A stretch of 64,000 nucleotides of DNA, from assembly GCA_044222685.1 (NCBI GenBank), contig JBGAMU010000006.1:1-64000 (forward strand), written 5' to 3'. Made by a program: the position numbers and the translations under genes. Under the pieces are notes generated by a model. That model made no database searches. It saw only the letters and a program-made list of their open reading frames with translations, and was not told where the DNA came from. Each line of letters begins with the position of its first letter. The stretch's first letter is position 1. The stretch is from JAEUPI01 sp044222685 (lineage in GTDB: Bacteria > Pseudomonadota > Gammaproteobacteria > Burkholderiales > Burkholderiaceae_C). Shown here in pieces: positions 37,143 through 44,640 of this stretch.

Positions 37143-37174
37143 TTGGGCACTCCTTCACCCGGACGGAAACCGCC

Positions 37175-38818
37175 ATGCGTGTGCTGCTGATGCACCCCAA
37201 CTACCACTCCGGCGGCGCCGAGATCGCCGGCAACTGGCCGCCGGCGTGGGTGGCCTATCTGGCCGGCTACCTGAAGGCCGGCGGCTACAGCGACGTGGTG
37301 TTCGTCGACGCGATGACCGGGCACCTTAGCGACGACCAGGTGCGCGCACGCATCGCCGAGGCCCGGCCCGACGTGGTGGGCTGCACCGCCATCACGCCGG
37401 CCATCTACAAGGCCGAGCGGCTGCTGCAGATCGCCAAGGACGTGAACCCGCAGATCGTCGCCGTGCTCGGCGGCATCCACGGCACCTTCATGTACCCGCA
37501 GGTGCTCAAGGAGGCGCCGTGGATCGACGCCGTGGTGCGCGGCGAGGGCGAGCAGGTGTTCCTGAACCTGGTGCGCGCGATCGACGACGGCGCCTGGGCG
37601 CGCGACCGCGGCTGCGTGCGCGGCGTCGCCTACCTGGACGCCGGCCAGGTGATCGCCACGCCGGCCGAGCCGACCATCCAGGACCTCGACCGCATCGCGC
37701 CCGACTGGGGCATGCTCGACTGGGCACGCTACATCTACATCCCGATGGGCGTGCGGGTGGCGATCCCCAACTTCGCACGCGGCTGCCCGTTCACCTGCAC
37801 CTTCTGCAGCCAGTGGAAGTTCTGGCGCGACTACCGCGTGCGCGATCCGATCAAGGTGGTCGACGAGATCGAGGCGCTGGTGCGCGACCACCAGGTCGGC
37901 TTCTTCATCCTCGCCGACGAGGAGCCGACGATCCACCGCAAGAAGTTCATCGCCTTCTGCGAGGAACTCATCAAACGCAAGCTGCCGGTGCTGTGGGGCA
38001 TCAACACCCGCGTCACCGACATCCTGCGCGACGAGAAGCTGCTGCCGATGTTCCGCCAGGCCGGGCTGATCCACGTGTCGCTCGGCACCGAGGCGGCGGC
38101 GCAGCTGAAGCTCGACCGCTTCAACAAGGAAACCACGATCGAGCAGAACAAGAAGGCGATCCGGCTGCTGCGCGAGGCCGGCATCGTGACCGAGGCGCAG
38201 TTCATCGTCGGCCTCGAGAACGAGACGCGCGAGACGCTGGAGGAGACCTACCGGATGGCGCGCGACTGGAATCCCGACATGGCCAACTGGGCGATGTACA
38301 CGCCATGGCCGTTCTCCGACCTGTTCCAGGAGCTGGGCGACAAGGTCGAGGTGTTCGACTTCGAGAAGTACAACTTCGTGACGCCGATCATGAAGCCCGA
38401 GGCGATGGACCGCGCCGAGCTGCTCGACCGCGTGATGCACAACTACCGCCGCTTCTTCATGAACAAGACCTTCTTCCAGTACCCCTGGACGAGGGACAAG
38501 ACGCGGCGCAAGTACCTGATGGGCTGCCTGAAGGCGTTTCTCAAGAGCGGCTTCGAGCGCACCTTCTACGACCTCGGCCGCGTCGGCTACACCGGCCCGC
38601 AGAGCAAGAAGAAGGTCGACTTCGGCTTCGCCAGCACGCACGAGCACGGCCGGCCCGACGCGGCCGCCATCGCGGCGGCCGACGAGGGCTGGGTCACGAT
38701 GCACGGCCCGAAGATTCAGATGCGGCGCAAGAAGGGCGAGGATCTCGCCGCGGCGGCCATCATGGCCTGCGGCGGCGGCGACGAGCAGATGTCCGAAGAG
38801 CAGGCAGCACGCGTGTGA
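37175..38818 (+). CDS. bchE: Mg-protoporphyrin IX monomethyl ester anaerobic oxidative cyclase
   Basis: Oxygen-independent formation of the isocyclic ring of bacteriochlorophyll. The 547-residue protein starts MRVLLMHPNYHSGGAEIAGN, a highly conserved BchE opening. It has an N-terminal B12-binding-type domain (about 1-140) and a radical SAM domain with the CX3CX2C cluster motif in GCPFTCTFCSQWKFW (about residue 210), followed by the C-terminal BchE region (YPWTRDKTRRKYLMGCLKAF). The ATG at 37175 was chosen over upstream in-frame ATG codons because it matches the family start. It overlaps bchJ (GTGA). A PpsR-like operator lies upstream. No other bch genes flank this pair, so it is separate from any main photosynthesis cluster. 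Confidence 0.95.
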   Translation: MRVLLMHPNYHSGGAEIAGNWPPAWVAYLAGYLKAGGYSDVVFVDAMTGHLSDDQVRARIAEARPDVVGCTAITPAIYKAERLLQIAKDVNPQIVAVLGGIHGTFMYPQVLKEAPWIDAVVRGEGEQVFLNLVRAIDDGAWARDRGCVRGVAYLDAGQVIATPAEPTIQDLDRIAPDWGMLDWARYIYIPMGVRVAIPNFARGCPFTCTFCSQWKFWRDYRVRDPIKVVDEIEALVRDHQVGFFILADEEPTIHRKKFIAFCEELIKRKLPVLWGINTRVTDILRDEKLLPMFRQAGLIHVSLGTEAAAQLKLDRFNKETTIEQNKKAIRLLREAGIVTEAQFIVGLENETRETLEETYRMARDWNPDMANWAMYTPWPFSDLFQELGDKVEVFDFEKYNFVTPIMKPEAMDRAELLDRVMHNYRRFFMNKTFFQYPWTRDKTRRKYLMGCLKAFLKSGFERTFYDLGRVGYTGPQSKKKVDFGFASTHEHGRPDAAAIAAADEGWVTMHGPKIQMRRKKGEDLAAAAIMACGGGDEQMSEEQAARV

Positions 38819-39405
38819 GCACGGCTGCCGCGCGCATCGGGCCCAACGCGATCACCCGTGTCGCGCAGGCGCTCACCCACCAGCGCGGCGCGGCCGTGAC
38901 GGCGCAGCTGTTCGGCCTGGCCGGGCTCGGCGCCTACCTCGAGCAGCCGCCGCAGCAGATGGTCGACGAAGACGAGGCGCGCCGACTGCACGGGCTGCTG
39001 CGCAGCCTGCTCGGCGACGAGGCGGCGGGACGCGTGGCACGCGAAGCCGGCGCGGCGACCGCCGACTACCTGCTGGCGCACCGCATTCCGCAGGCGGTGC
39101 AGCGGCTGCTGCGCGCGCTGCCGGCACCACTGGCCGCACGCGTGCTGCTGCGTGCAATCACGCGGCACGCGTGGACGTTCGCCGGCAGCGGCCGCTTCGA
39201 GGCCGTGGCCGGCCGCCCGGTGCGGCTGACGATCCGCGACAACCCGTTGTGCCGCGGCCTGCACAGCGTCGCGCCGGCTTGCGACTACTACGCCGCCACC
39301 TTCGAGCGGCTCTCTCGTGTGCTGGTGCACCGCCACGCCCGGGTCGCCGAGGTGAGCTGCGAGGCACGCGGCGACGACGCCTGCCGCTTCGACGTGCGCT
39401 GGTAG
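38815..39405 (+). CDS. bchJ: Bacteriochlorophyll biosynthesis protein BchJ (4-vinyl reductase-domain protein)
   Basis: Associated with protochlorophyllide synthesis; first proposed as the 8-vinyl reductase, later viewed as an accessory or substrate-handling factor. The 196-residue protein has the V4R domain with the C-terminal CRGLHSVAPACDYYAATFERL segment and conserved cysteines ending in EVSCEARGDDACRFDVRW. The start is GTG at 38815, overlapping the bchE stop by 4 bases, which suggests translational coupling and coregulation with bchE. The bchE-bchJ pairing is known from purple bacteria. Confidence 0.9.
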   Translation: MSTAAARIGPNAITRVAQALTHQRGAAVTAQLFGLAGLGAYLEQPPQQMVDEDEARRLHGLLRSLLGDEAAGRVAREAGAATADYLLAHRIPQAVQRLLRALPAPLAARVLLRAITRHAWTFAGSGRFEAVAGRPVRLTIRDNPLCRGLHSVAPACDYYAATFERLSRVLVHRHARVAEVSCEARGDDACRFDVRW

Positions 39406-39434
39406 GGCCGCGGCGGCCGGCGCGCCGCGCCACC

Positions 39435-39440
39435 TAGAAT
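39435..39440 (+). promoter_or_regulatory. Candidate -10 box for purB
   Basis: TAGAAT 69 bases before the purB ATG in the 103-base bchJ-purB gap. The -35 region is not recognisable. Confidence 0.45.
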
Positions 39441-39508
39441 CGACCGCTGGGGTCGCGCCGTCGTGCGGGCCCGCAGCACCTTTCGGCGCGCCGCGCACGA
39501 TCCCTTCG

Positions 39509-40882
39509 ATGAACCCGAGCCCTCTCACCGCCCTGTCGCCGCTCGACGGCCGTTATGCCGCCCGGCTGGCGCCACTGCGCCCGCTGCTCAGCGAGTTCGG
39601 CCTGATGCACCGGCGCGTGCAGGTCGAGGTCGAGTGGTTCATCGCGCTGTCCGACGCCGGCTTCGCCGAGTTCAAGCCGCTGTCGGGCGCGGCGCGTACG
39701 AAGCTGCGGGCGCTCGTCAGCGGCTTTGCCGAATCCGATGCGCAGGCGATCAAGGACATCGAGCGCACCACCAATCACGACGTCAAGGCGGTCGAATACT
39801 GGATCAAGCAGCAGTTCGCCGACGACACCGAGCTGACCGCCGCCGCCGAGTTCGTGCACTTCGCCTGCACCAGCGAGGACATCAACAACACCAGCCACGC
39901 CTTGATGCTCGGCGCGGCGCGCCAGCAGGTCGTGCTGCCGGCGCTCGACGCGCTGCTGGCCCAGCTGACGACGATGGCGCACGCGCAGGCCGACGTGCCG
40001 ATGCTGAGCCGCACCCACGGCCAGACGGCGACGCCGACCACGCTCGGCAAGGAGATCGCCAACGTGGCGGCGCGGCTGCAGCGCGCGCGCGCCGCCATCG
40101 CCGTGGTGCAGCCGCTGGCCAAGATGAACGGCGCGGTGGGCAACTACAACGCGCACCTGGCGGCCTGGCCCGACTTCGACTGGGAGGCGTTCAGCCGCCG
40201 CGTCGTCGAAGGTGCGCTCGGGCTGCAGTTCAACGCCTACACGATCCAGATCGAGCCACACGACTGGATGGCCGAGCTGTTCGACGCCATCGCGCGCGCC
40301 AACACGATCCTGATCGACTGGTCGCGCGACGTCTGGGGCTACATCAGCCTGGGCTACTTCCGCCAGCGCCTGAAGGAAGGCGAGGTCGGCTCGTCGACGA
40401 TGCCGCACAAGGTCAATCCGATCGACTTCGAGAACGCCGAGGGCAACTTCGGCCTGGCCAATGCGCTGCTGGCGCACCTGTCGCAGAAATTGCCGGTCAG
40501 CCGCTGGCAGCGCGACCTGACCGACAGCACGGTGCTGCGCAACATGGGCGTGGCACTCGGCCACGCCGTGCTCGGCTACGACTCGCTGCAGCGCGGCCTG
40601 GCCAAGCTCGAGGTCGACCGCGCCGCGATCGACGCCGATCTCGACGGCGCCTGGGAGGTGCTGGCCGAGGCGGTGCAGACCGTGATGCGCCGCTACGCAT
40701 TGCCCAACCCGTACGAACGGCTGAAGGCGCTGACGCGCGGGAAGGGCATCACGCGCGAGGCGATGGGCGCGTTCATCGACACGCTGGTCGAGCTGCCTGC
40801 GGCCGAGCGGGCGCGGCTGAAGGCGCTGACGCCGCAGACCTACACCGGTCAGGCCGCGGCTCTGGCGCGACGGCTGCGCTAG
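39509..40882 (+). CDS. purB: Adenylosuccinate lyase
   Basis: Catalyses two fumarate-releasing steps of purine synthesis (SAICAR to AICAR, adenylosuccinate to AMP). The 457-residue protein starts LTALSPLDGRYA, has FVHFACTSEDINN, the catalytic His in SRTHGQTATPTTLGKE, and the superfamily signature GSSTMPHKVNPIDFEN with the catalytic Ser loop. Length and LDGRYA opening fit the gamma/betaproteobacterial PurB type. The ATG at 39509 follows a TAGAAT promoter element. It is followed by pyrF after 23 bases, likely cotranscribed. Confidence 0.96.
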   Translation: MNPSPLTALSPLDGRYAARLAPLRPLLSEFGLMHRRVQVEVEWFIALSDAGFAEFKPLSGAARTKLRALVSGFAESDAQAIKDIERTTNHDVKAVEYWIKQQFADDTELTAAAEFVHFACTSEDINNTSHALMLGAARQQVVLPALDALLAQLTTMAHAQADVPMLSRTHGQTATPTTLGKEIANVAARLQRARAAIAVVQPLAKMNGAVGNYNAHLAAWPDFDWEAFSRRVVEGALGLQFNAYTIQIEPHDWMAELFDAIARANTILIDWSRDVWGYISLGYFRQRLKEGEVGSSTMPHKVNPIDFENAEGNFGLANALLAHLSQKLPVSRWQRDLTDSTVLRNMGVALGHAVLGYDSLQRGLAKLEVDRAAIDADLDGAWEVLAEAVQTVMRRYALPNPYERLKALTRGKGITREAMGAFIDTLVELPAAERARLKALTPQTYTGQAAALARRLR

Positions 40883-40905
40883 GGCTGGTCGCACAGCAGG
40901 ACCAG

Positions 40906-41751
40906 ATGGCGCCGACCTTCACCGACAAGCTGGCGGCCGCCGAGCGGCGCAACGACTCGTTGTTGTGCGTCGGTCTCGACCCCGACCCGGCGAAGTTTCC
41001 CGGCGCCTGGCAGCACGACCCGTCGCGCATCTTCGATTTCTGCGCCACCATCGTCGACGCGACGCACGACCTGGTGATCGCCTTCAAGCCGCAGATCGCC
41101 TACTTCGCCGCGCACCGCGCCGAAGAGCAGCTCGAGCGGCTGATGGCGCACATCCGGCGGGTCGCGCCCGAGGTGCCGGTGATCCTCGACGCCAAACGCG
41201 GCGACATCGGCGCCACGGCGGAGCAGTACGCGCGCGAAGCCTTCGAGCGCTACCAGGCCGACGCAGTGACGCTGTCGCCGTTCATGGGCTTCGACTCGAT
41301 CGAGCCGTACCTGCGCTTCGCCGGCAAGGGGCTGATCCTGCTTTGCCGCACGTCCAACCTCGGCGGCAGCGACCTGCAGGCGCAGCGGCTGGCCAACGGC
41401 GACCTGCTGTACGAACATATCGCCCGGCTGGCCCAGGGCGAGTGGAACCACAACGGCCAGCTGGGCCTGGTGGTCGGTGCTACCTTTCCCGGCGAGATCA
41501 CGCGCGTACGCGAGCTGGCGCCGACGCTGCCGCTGCTGATCCCCGGCATCGGTGCGCAAGGCGGCGATGCACAGGCCAGCGTACGGGCCGGCTGGCGCGG
41601 CAGCGCGTCGGCCACCACCGGCGCCGTCATCGTCAATTCCGCGCGGGCCGTGCTCTACGCCAGCCGCGGCAATGAATTCGCCGCCGACGCGCGCCGGGTC
41701 GCGAGCCAGACGCGCGCGATGCTCGGCGCGGCACGCGACGTCGCGCGCTAG
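40906..41751 (+). CDS. pyrF: Orotidine 5'-phosphate decarboxylase (type 2)
   Basis: Last step of de novo UMP synthesis. The 281-residue protein is the longer type 2 form: LCVGLDPDP at the start, the catalytic VILDAKRGDIGATAEQYA segment with the Lys/Asp pair, SPFMGFDSIEPYL and a C-terminal IPGIGAQGGD phosphate-binding loop with NSARAVLYAS. The ATG at 40906 begins MAPTFTDKLAAAE; the frame is open upstream through purB but only as a shadow. This biosynthetic gene lies close to the pyrimidine catabolic operon but in opposite orientation and separate transcription. Confidence 0.95.
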   Translation: MAPTFTDKLAAAERRNDSLLCVGLDPDPAKFPGAWQHDPSRIFDFCATIVDATHDLVIAFKPQIAYFAAHRAEEQLERLMAHIRRVAPEVPVILDAKRGDIGATAEQYAREAFERYQADAVTLSPFMGFDSIEPYLRFAGKGLILLCRTSNLGGSDLQAQRLANGDLLYEHIARLAQGEWNHNGQLGLVVGATFPGEITRVRELAPTLPLLIPGIGAQGGDAQASVRAGWRGSASATTGAVIVNSARAVLYASRGNEFAADARRVASQTRAMLGAARDVAR

Positions 41752-41763
41752 GGCGCGGCCGCC

Positions 41764-42381
41764 TTGCTGTCGTCGCCCATCACCGATCCGCGTGCGTTGG
41801 CGCGCGAGCTGGCCGTTCGGCACGCGTTCGTGTTGTTCGCGCTGGTGTTCTGTGTCGCCGCCGTGGTCAACGGCTGGGTCCATCTCGACGGACCCTGGAT
41901 CCAGCGGCTGCCGGCGGTGGGCTACGCGGCTGCCGCGATCGCCTGCGTGCTGGCCACGCGAACGCCCGACCATCTGGCCGGCCGGGTGCTGCTGGCCGTC
42001 AGCGTGCTCGGCGTGACGCTGGTGGGCGCCACCGCGGTGATCTACGGCTGGGGCCTGAACGGGCCCGGCGTCGGCTTCTTCGCCATCGTCACGCTGATCT
42101 TCGCCGCCTTCTTCTCGCTGCGCTCGGGCGTGGCGATGGCGCTGCTGTGCATCGCGCTGCTGGGTGCGCTGGGCTGGGCCGAACACCGGCACTGGATCGC
42201 CGGCCCGGCGGCGCTCGGCGACACCCTGGTGCTGCGCCGCTGGATCACGCTGTCGCTGCTGGTCGCCAGCGGCCTGGGCACAGGCCTGCTGACCGTGCGC
42301 GTGATCGGCCACTGGCTGGACACCGCGCGCGAGCGCGAGGCGCGTTTTCTCACGCTGCTGGGCATCGCCACCGATTGCTAG
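41764..42381 (+). pseudogene. Sensor histidine kinase, N-terminal membrane part, cut by an in-frame amber codon
   Basis: A 205-codon reading frame from a TTG (41764), 12 bases after pyrF, with about five to six hydrophobic helices (for example HAFVLFALVFCVAAVV and FFAIVTLIFAAFFSL) and a juxtamembrane ARFLTLLGIATDC segment. It ends at TAG (42379-42381). The same frame continues immediately with WEMDDSFVITALW, which completes the DxYWE.D start of a PAS-type domain. The two parts therefore look like one kinase gene interrupted by a single nonsense codon (for example TAC or TAT to TAG). Sequencing error, a true pseudogene and amber read-through are all possible. The TTG start is uncertain. Confidence 0.65.
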
Positions 42382-42387
42382 TGGGAG

Positions 42388-44640
42388 ATGGACGACAGCT
42401 TCGTCATCACCGCGCTGTGGCGACGCGGCGGCCCGGAGCAGGCCTTCGTGCCGGTGCCGCAGCCGATGCAGCGGCCTTGGGAGCAGCCCGGCATGCTGTA
42501 TGACAGCGACGAAGCCCTGGCCGCGCACCGTGCCGACCTGCAGGCGCACCGAGCGTTCCGCGATCTGCACGTGCGCTGGCGCTGGCCTGACGGCAGCTAC
42601 CGCCACGAACTGGCCAGCGGGTCGCCTCGACTCGACGCGCACGGCCGCTTCATCGGCTACTGGGGTGTGTCGCGCGACGTGACCGCGGAATACACCACTC
42701 GCGAGAACCTGAAGTCCGCCGAGGATGCGCAGCGCGATTCGCAGGCCCTGCTGCAGCAGCTGATCACGATGAGCCCCGACCTGGTGGTGCTCACCGAGGC
42801 CGACAGCGGCCGCTTCGTGATGGTGAATGCCGCCTTCGAGCGGCTGATGGGATTCACGGCGCAGGAGGTGATCGGCCGCACGTCGCTCGAGGTCGGCACC
42901 TGGCGCCGGCCCGAGGATCGCCAGCGCCTGCTGGACACACTGGAGGCGGGCGGACCGGTGCAGGACATGGCCTTGGAATTCCGCACGCGCGACGGCCGCA
43001 CGGTGCCGATGTCGCTGTCGGCAGCGCGCTTCGAGATGCAGGGCCGGCAGTACCTGGCGCTGAATGCACGCGACATGAGCCAGGCCGAGCGGGCCCGCCG
43101 CGAACGCGAGGCCATCCTGGCCAACGCGTCGATCGGCATCGCGATGACCCGTGATCGTTGCTTCGTGATGGTCAACCGTCGCTTCGAGGAGCTCTACGGC
43201 TGGCCGCCGGGCGAGCTGATCGGCCAGCCCGGCGACGTGGTCTGGCCGGGCCCGAGCGACTACGCCGAGGTCGGTCGGCTGGCCGGACCGGCGTTGACGC
43301 GCGGCGAGGTGGTCGAGTTGGTGCGGCCGGCACGCCGGCGCGACGGCAGCACCTTCGTCGCCCGCGCGATCGGCAAGGCGGTCGATCCGCAACGGCCCCG
43401 CGAAGGCGGCACGATCTGGATCGTCGACGACATCACCGAGCGCCAGCAGGTCGAGCGCGCACTCGCGCTGGCACGCGACGCCGCCGAGGCGGCCAGCCGC
43501 GCGAAGAGCGCCTTCCTCGCCAACACCAGCCACGAGATCCGCACGCCGCTGAACGGCCTGCTGGGCCTGGCGCGGCTGGCGCGCCAGCGTGGTGTCGACG
43601 ACTCGCTGCGGCAGTCCTACCTGGACCAGATCGCCGACAGCGCGGAGATCCTGTCGACCATCATCTCCGACATCCTCGACCTGTCGAAGATCGAGGCCGG
43701 CAAGCTGGAGATCGAGTCGGCCGAGTTCGACCTGCACGCGCTGTTGCGTGAACTGTCGCGCGCCTACAGCTCGCTGGCCCACGCCCGCGAGCTGCAGTTG
43801 GAGCTGCAGCTCGACGCGCTGACGCCGACCCACGTGCGGGGCGACGCGATGCGGCTGCGCCAGGTGCTGACCAACTTCCTGACCAATGCGCTGAAGTTCA
43901 CCGAACGCGGCCGCGTCACGCTGCGCGCGCGACCCGCCGGGCCGGGGCGGCTGCGCTTCGAGGTCGAGGACACCGGCCCCGGCATCGACGCGGCGACGCA
44001 GGCCCGGCTGTTCCAGCCGTTCAGCCAGGCCGACGACTCGATCACCCGCCGCTTCGGCGGCACCGGGCTGGGCCTGTCGATCTGTCGCGAGCTGGCGCGG
44101 CTGATGGGCGGCGAGGTCGGCCTGCGCAGCGAAGTCGGCCGCGGCGCCTGTTTCCATGTCGAATTGCCGCTGCCGGCCGCCCTGCCGTCTGCCGAGGCGC
44201 CCGACGCCGCCACGCTGCCGGATTCACGCCTGGACGGCGCCCGCGTGCTGCTGGTAGAGGACAACCCGGTCAACATGATGGTGGCCAGCGCGATGCTCGA
44301 GCAATGGGGCGTGCAAGTCGTGCAGGCGCGCGACGGCCGCGAGGCGCTCGACGCGGTGGCACGCGCCGCGGCGGCCGGGCCGCTGTTCGATGCGGTGCTG
44401 ATGGACGTGCAGATGCCCGACATGAGCGGCTACGACGCGACGCGCGAGCTGCGCCGGCGCCATTCTTCCGACCAGCTGCCGGTGATCGCGCTGACCGCTG
44501 CCGCGCTGGTGTCGGAGCGCGAGCAGGCGCTGGCGCAGGGCATGAACGACTTCCTGACCAAGCCGATCGACGGCGAGCGACTGCGCAGCGTGCTGGCGCG
44601 CTGGATCCGGCGCGAAGGCAAGGCGGCCGACAGCCGCTAG
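42388..44640 (+). CDS. Hybrid sensor histidine kinase/response regulator, C-terminal part
   Basis: 750 codons in the same frame as the upstream membrane part. Order: the rest of a PAS domain (1-105), PAS (about 115-230), PAS (about 240-345), HisKA with the phosphoacceptor His in NTSHEIRTPLNGLLGLARLA (about 385), HATPase with the N box TNFLTNALKF, DTGPGID and GGTGLGLSICRELARLMGG, then a receiver (about 620-745) with phosphoacceptor Asp in AVLMDVQMPDMSG and Lys in DFLTKPIDG. All catalytic motifs are intact. If not read through from the membrane part it would have to start at ATG 42388, whose only purine-rich stretch (GGGAG) is directly adjacent and badly spaced. No output regulator is encoded beside it. 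Its stop shares CTAG with the next gene's stop. Confidence 0.85.
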   Translation: MDDSFVITALWRRGGPEQAFVPVPQPMQRPWEQPGMLYDSDEALAAHRADLQAHRAFRDLHVRWRWPDGSYRHELASGSPRLDAHGRFIGYWGVSRDVTAEYTTRENLKSAEDAQRDSQALLQQLITMSPDLVVLTEADSGRFVMVNAAFERLMGFTAQEVIGRTSLEVGTWRRPEDRQRLLDTLEAGGPVQDMALEFRTRDGRTVPMSLSAARFEMQGRQYLALNARDMSQAERARREREAILANASIGIAMTRDRCFVMVNRRFEELYGWPPGELIGQPGDVVWPGPSDYAEVGRLAGPALTRGEVVELVRPARRRDGSTFVARAIGKAVDPQRPREGGTIWIVDDITERQQVERALALARDAAEAASRAKSAFLANTSHEIRTPLNGLLGLARLARQRGVDDSLRQSYLDQIADSAEILSTIISDILDLSKIEAGKLEIESAEFDLHALLRELSRAYSSLAHARELQLELQLDALTPTHVRGDAMRLRQVLTNFLTNALKFTERGRVTLRARPAGPGRLRFEVEDTGPGIDAATQARLFQPFSQADDSITRRFGGTGLGLSICRELARLMGGEVGLRSEVGRGACFHVELPLPAALPSAEAPDAATLPDSRLDGARVLLVEDNPVNMMVASAMLEQWGVQVVQARDGREALDAVARAAAAGPLFDAVLMDVQMPDMSGYDATRELRRRHSSDQLPVIALTAAALVSEREQALAQGMNDFLTKPIDGERLRSVLARWIRREGKAADSR

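Noticed and set aside
40879..44157. Long open frame of over 1000 codons on the minus strand opposite pyrF and the histidine kinase
   Set aside because: No recognisable domain; the opposite strand holds clear pyrF and kinase motifs. High GC makes antisense stops rare.
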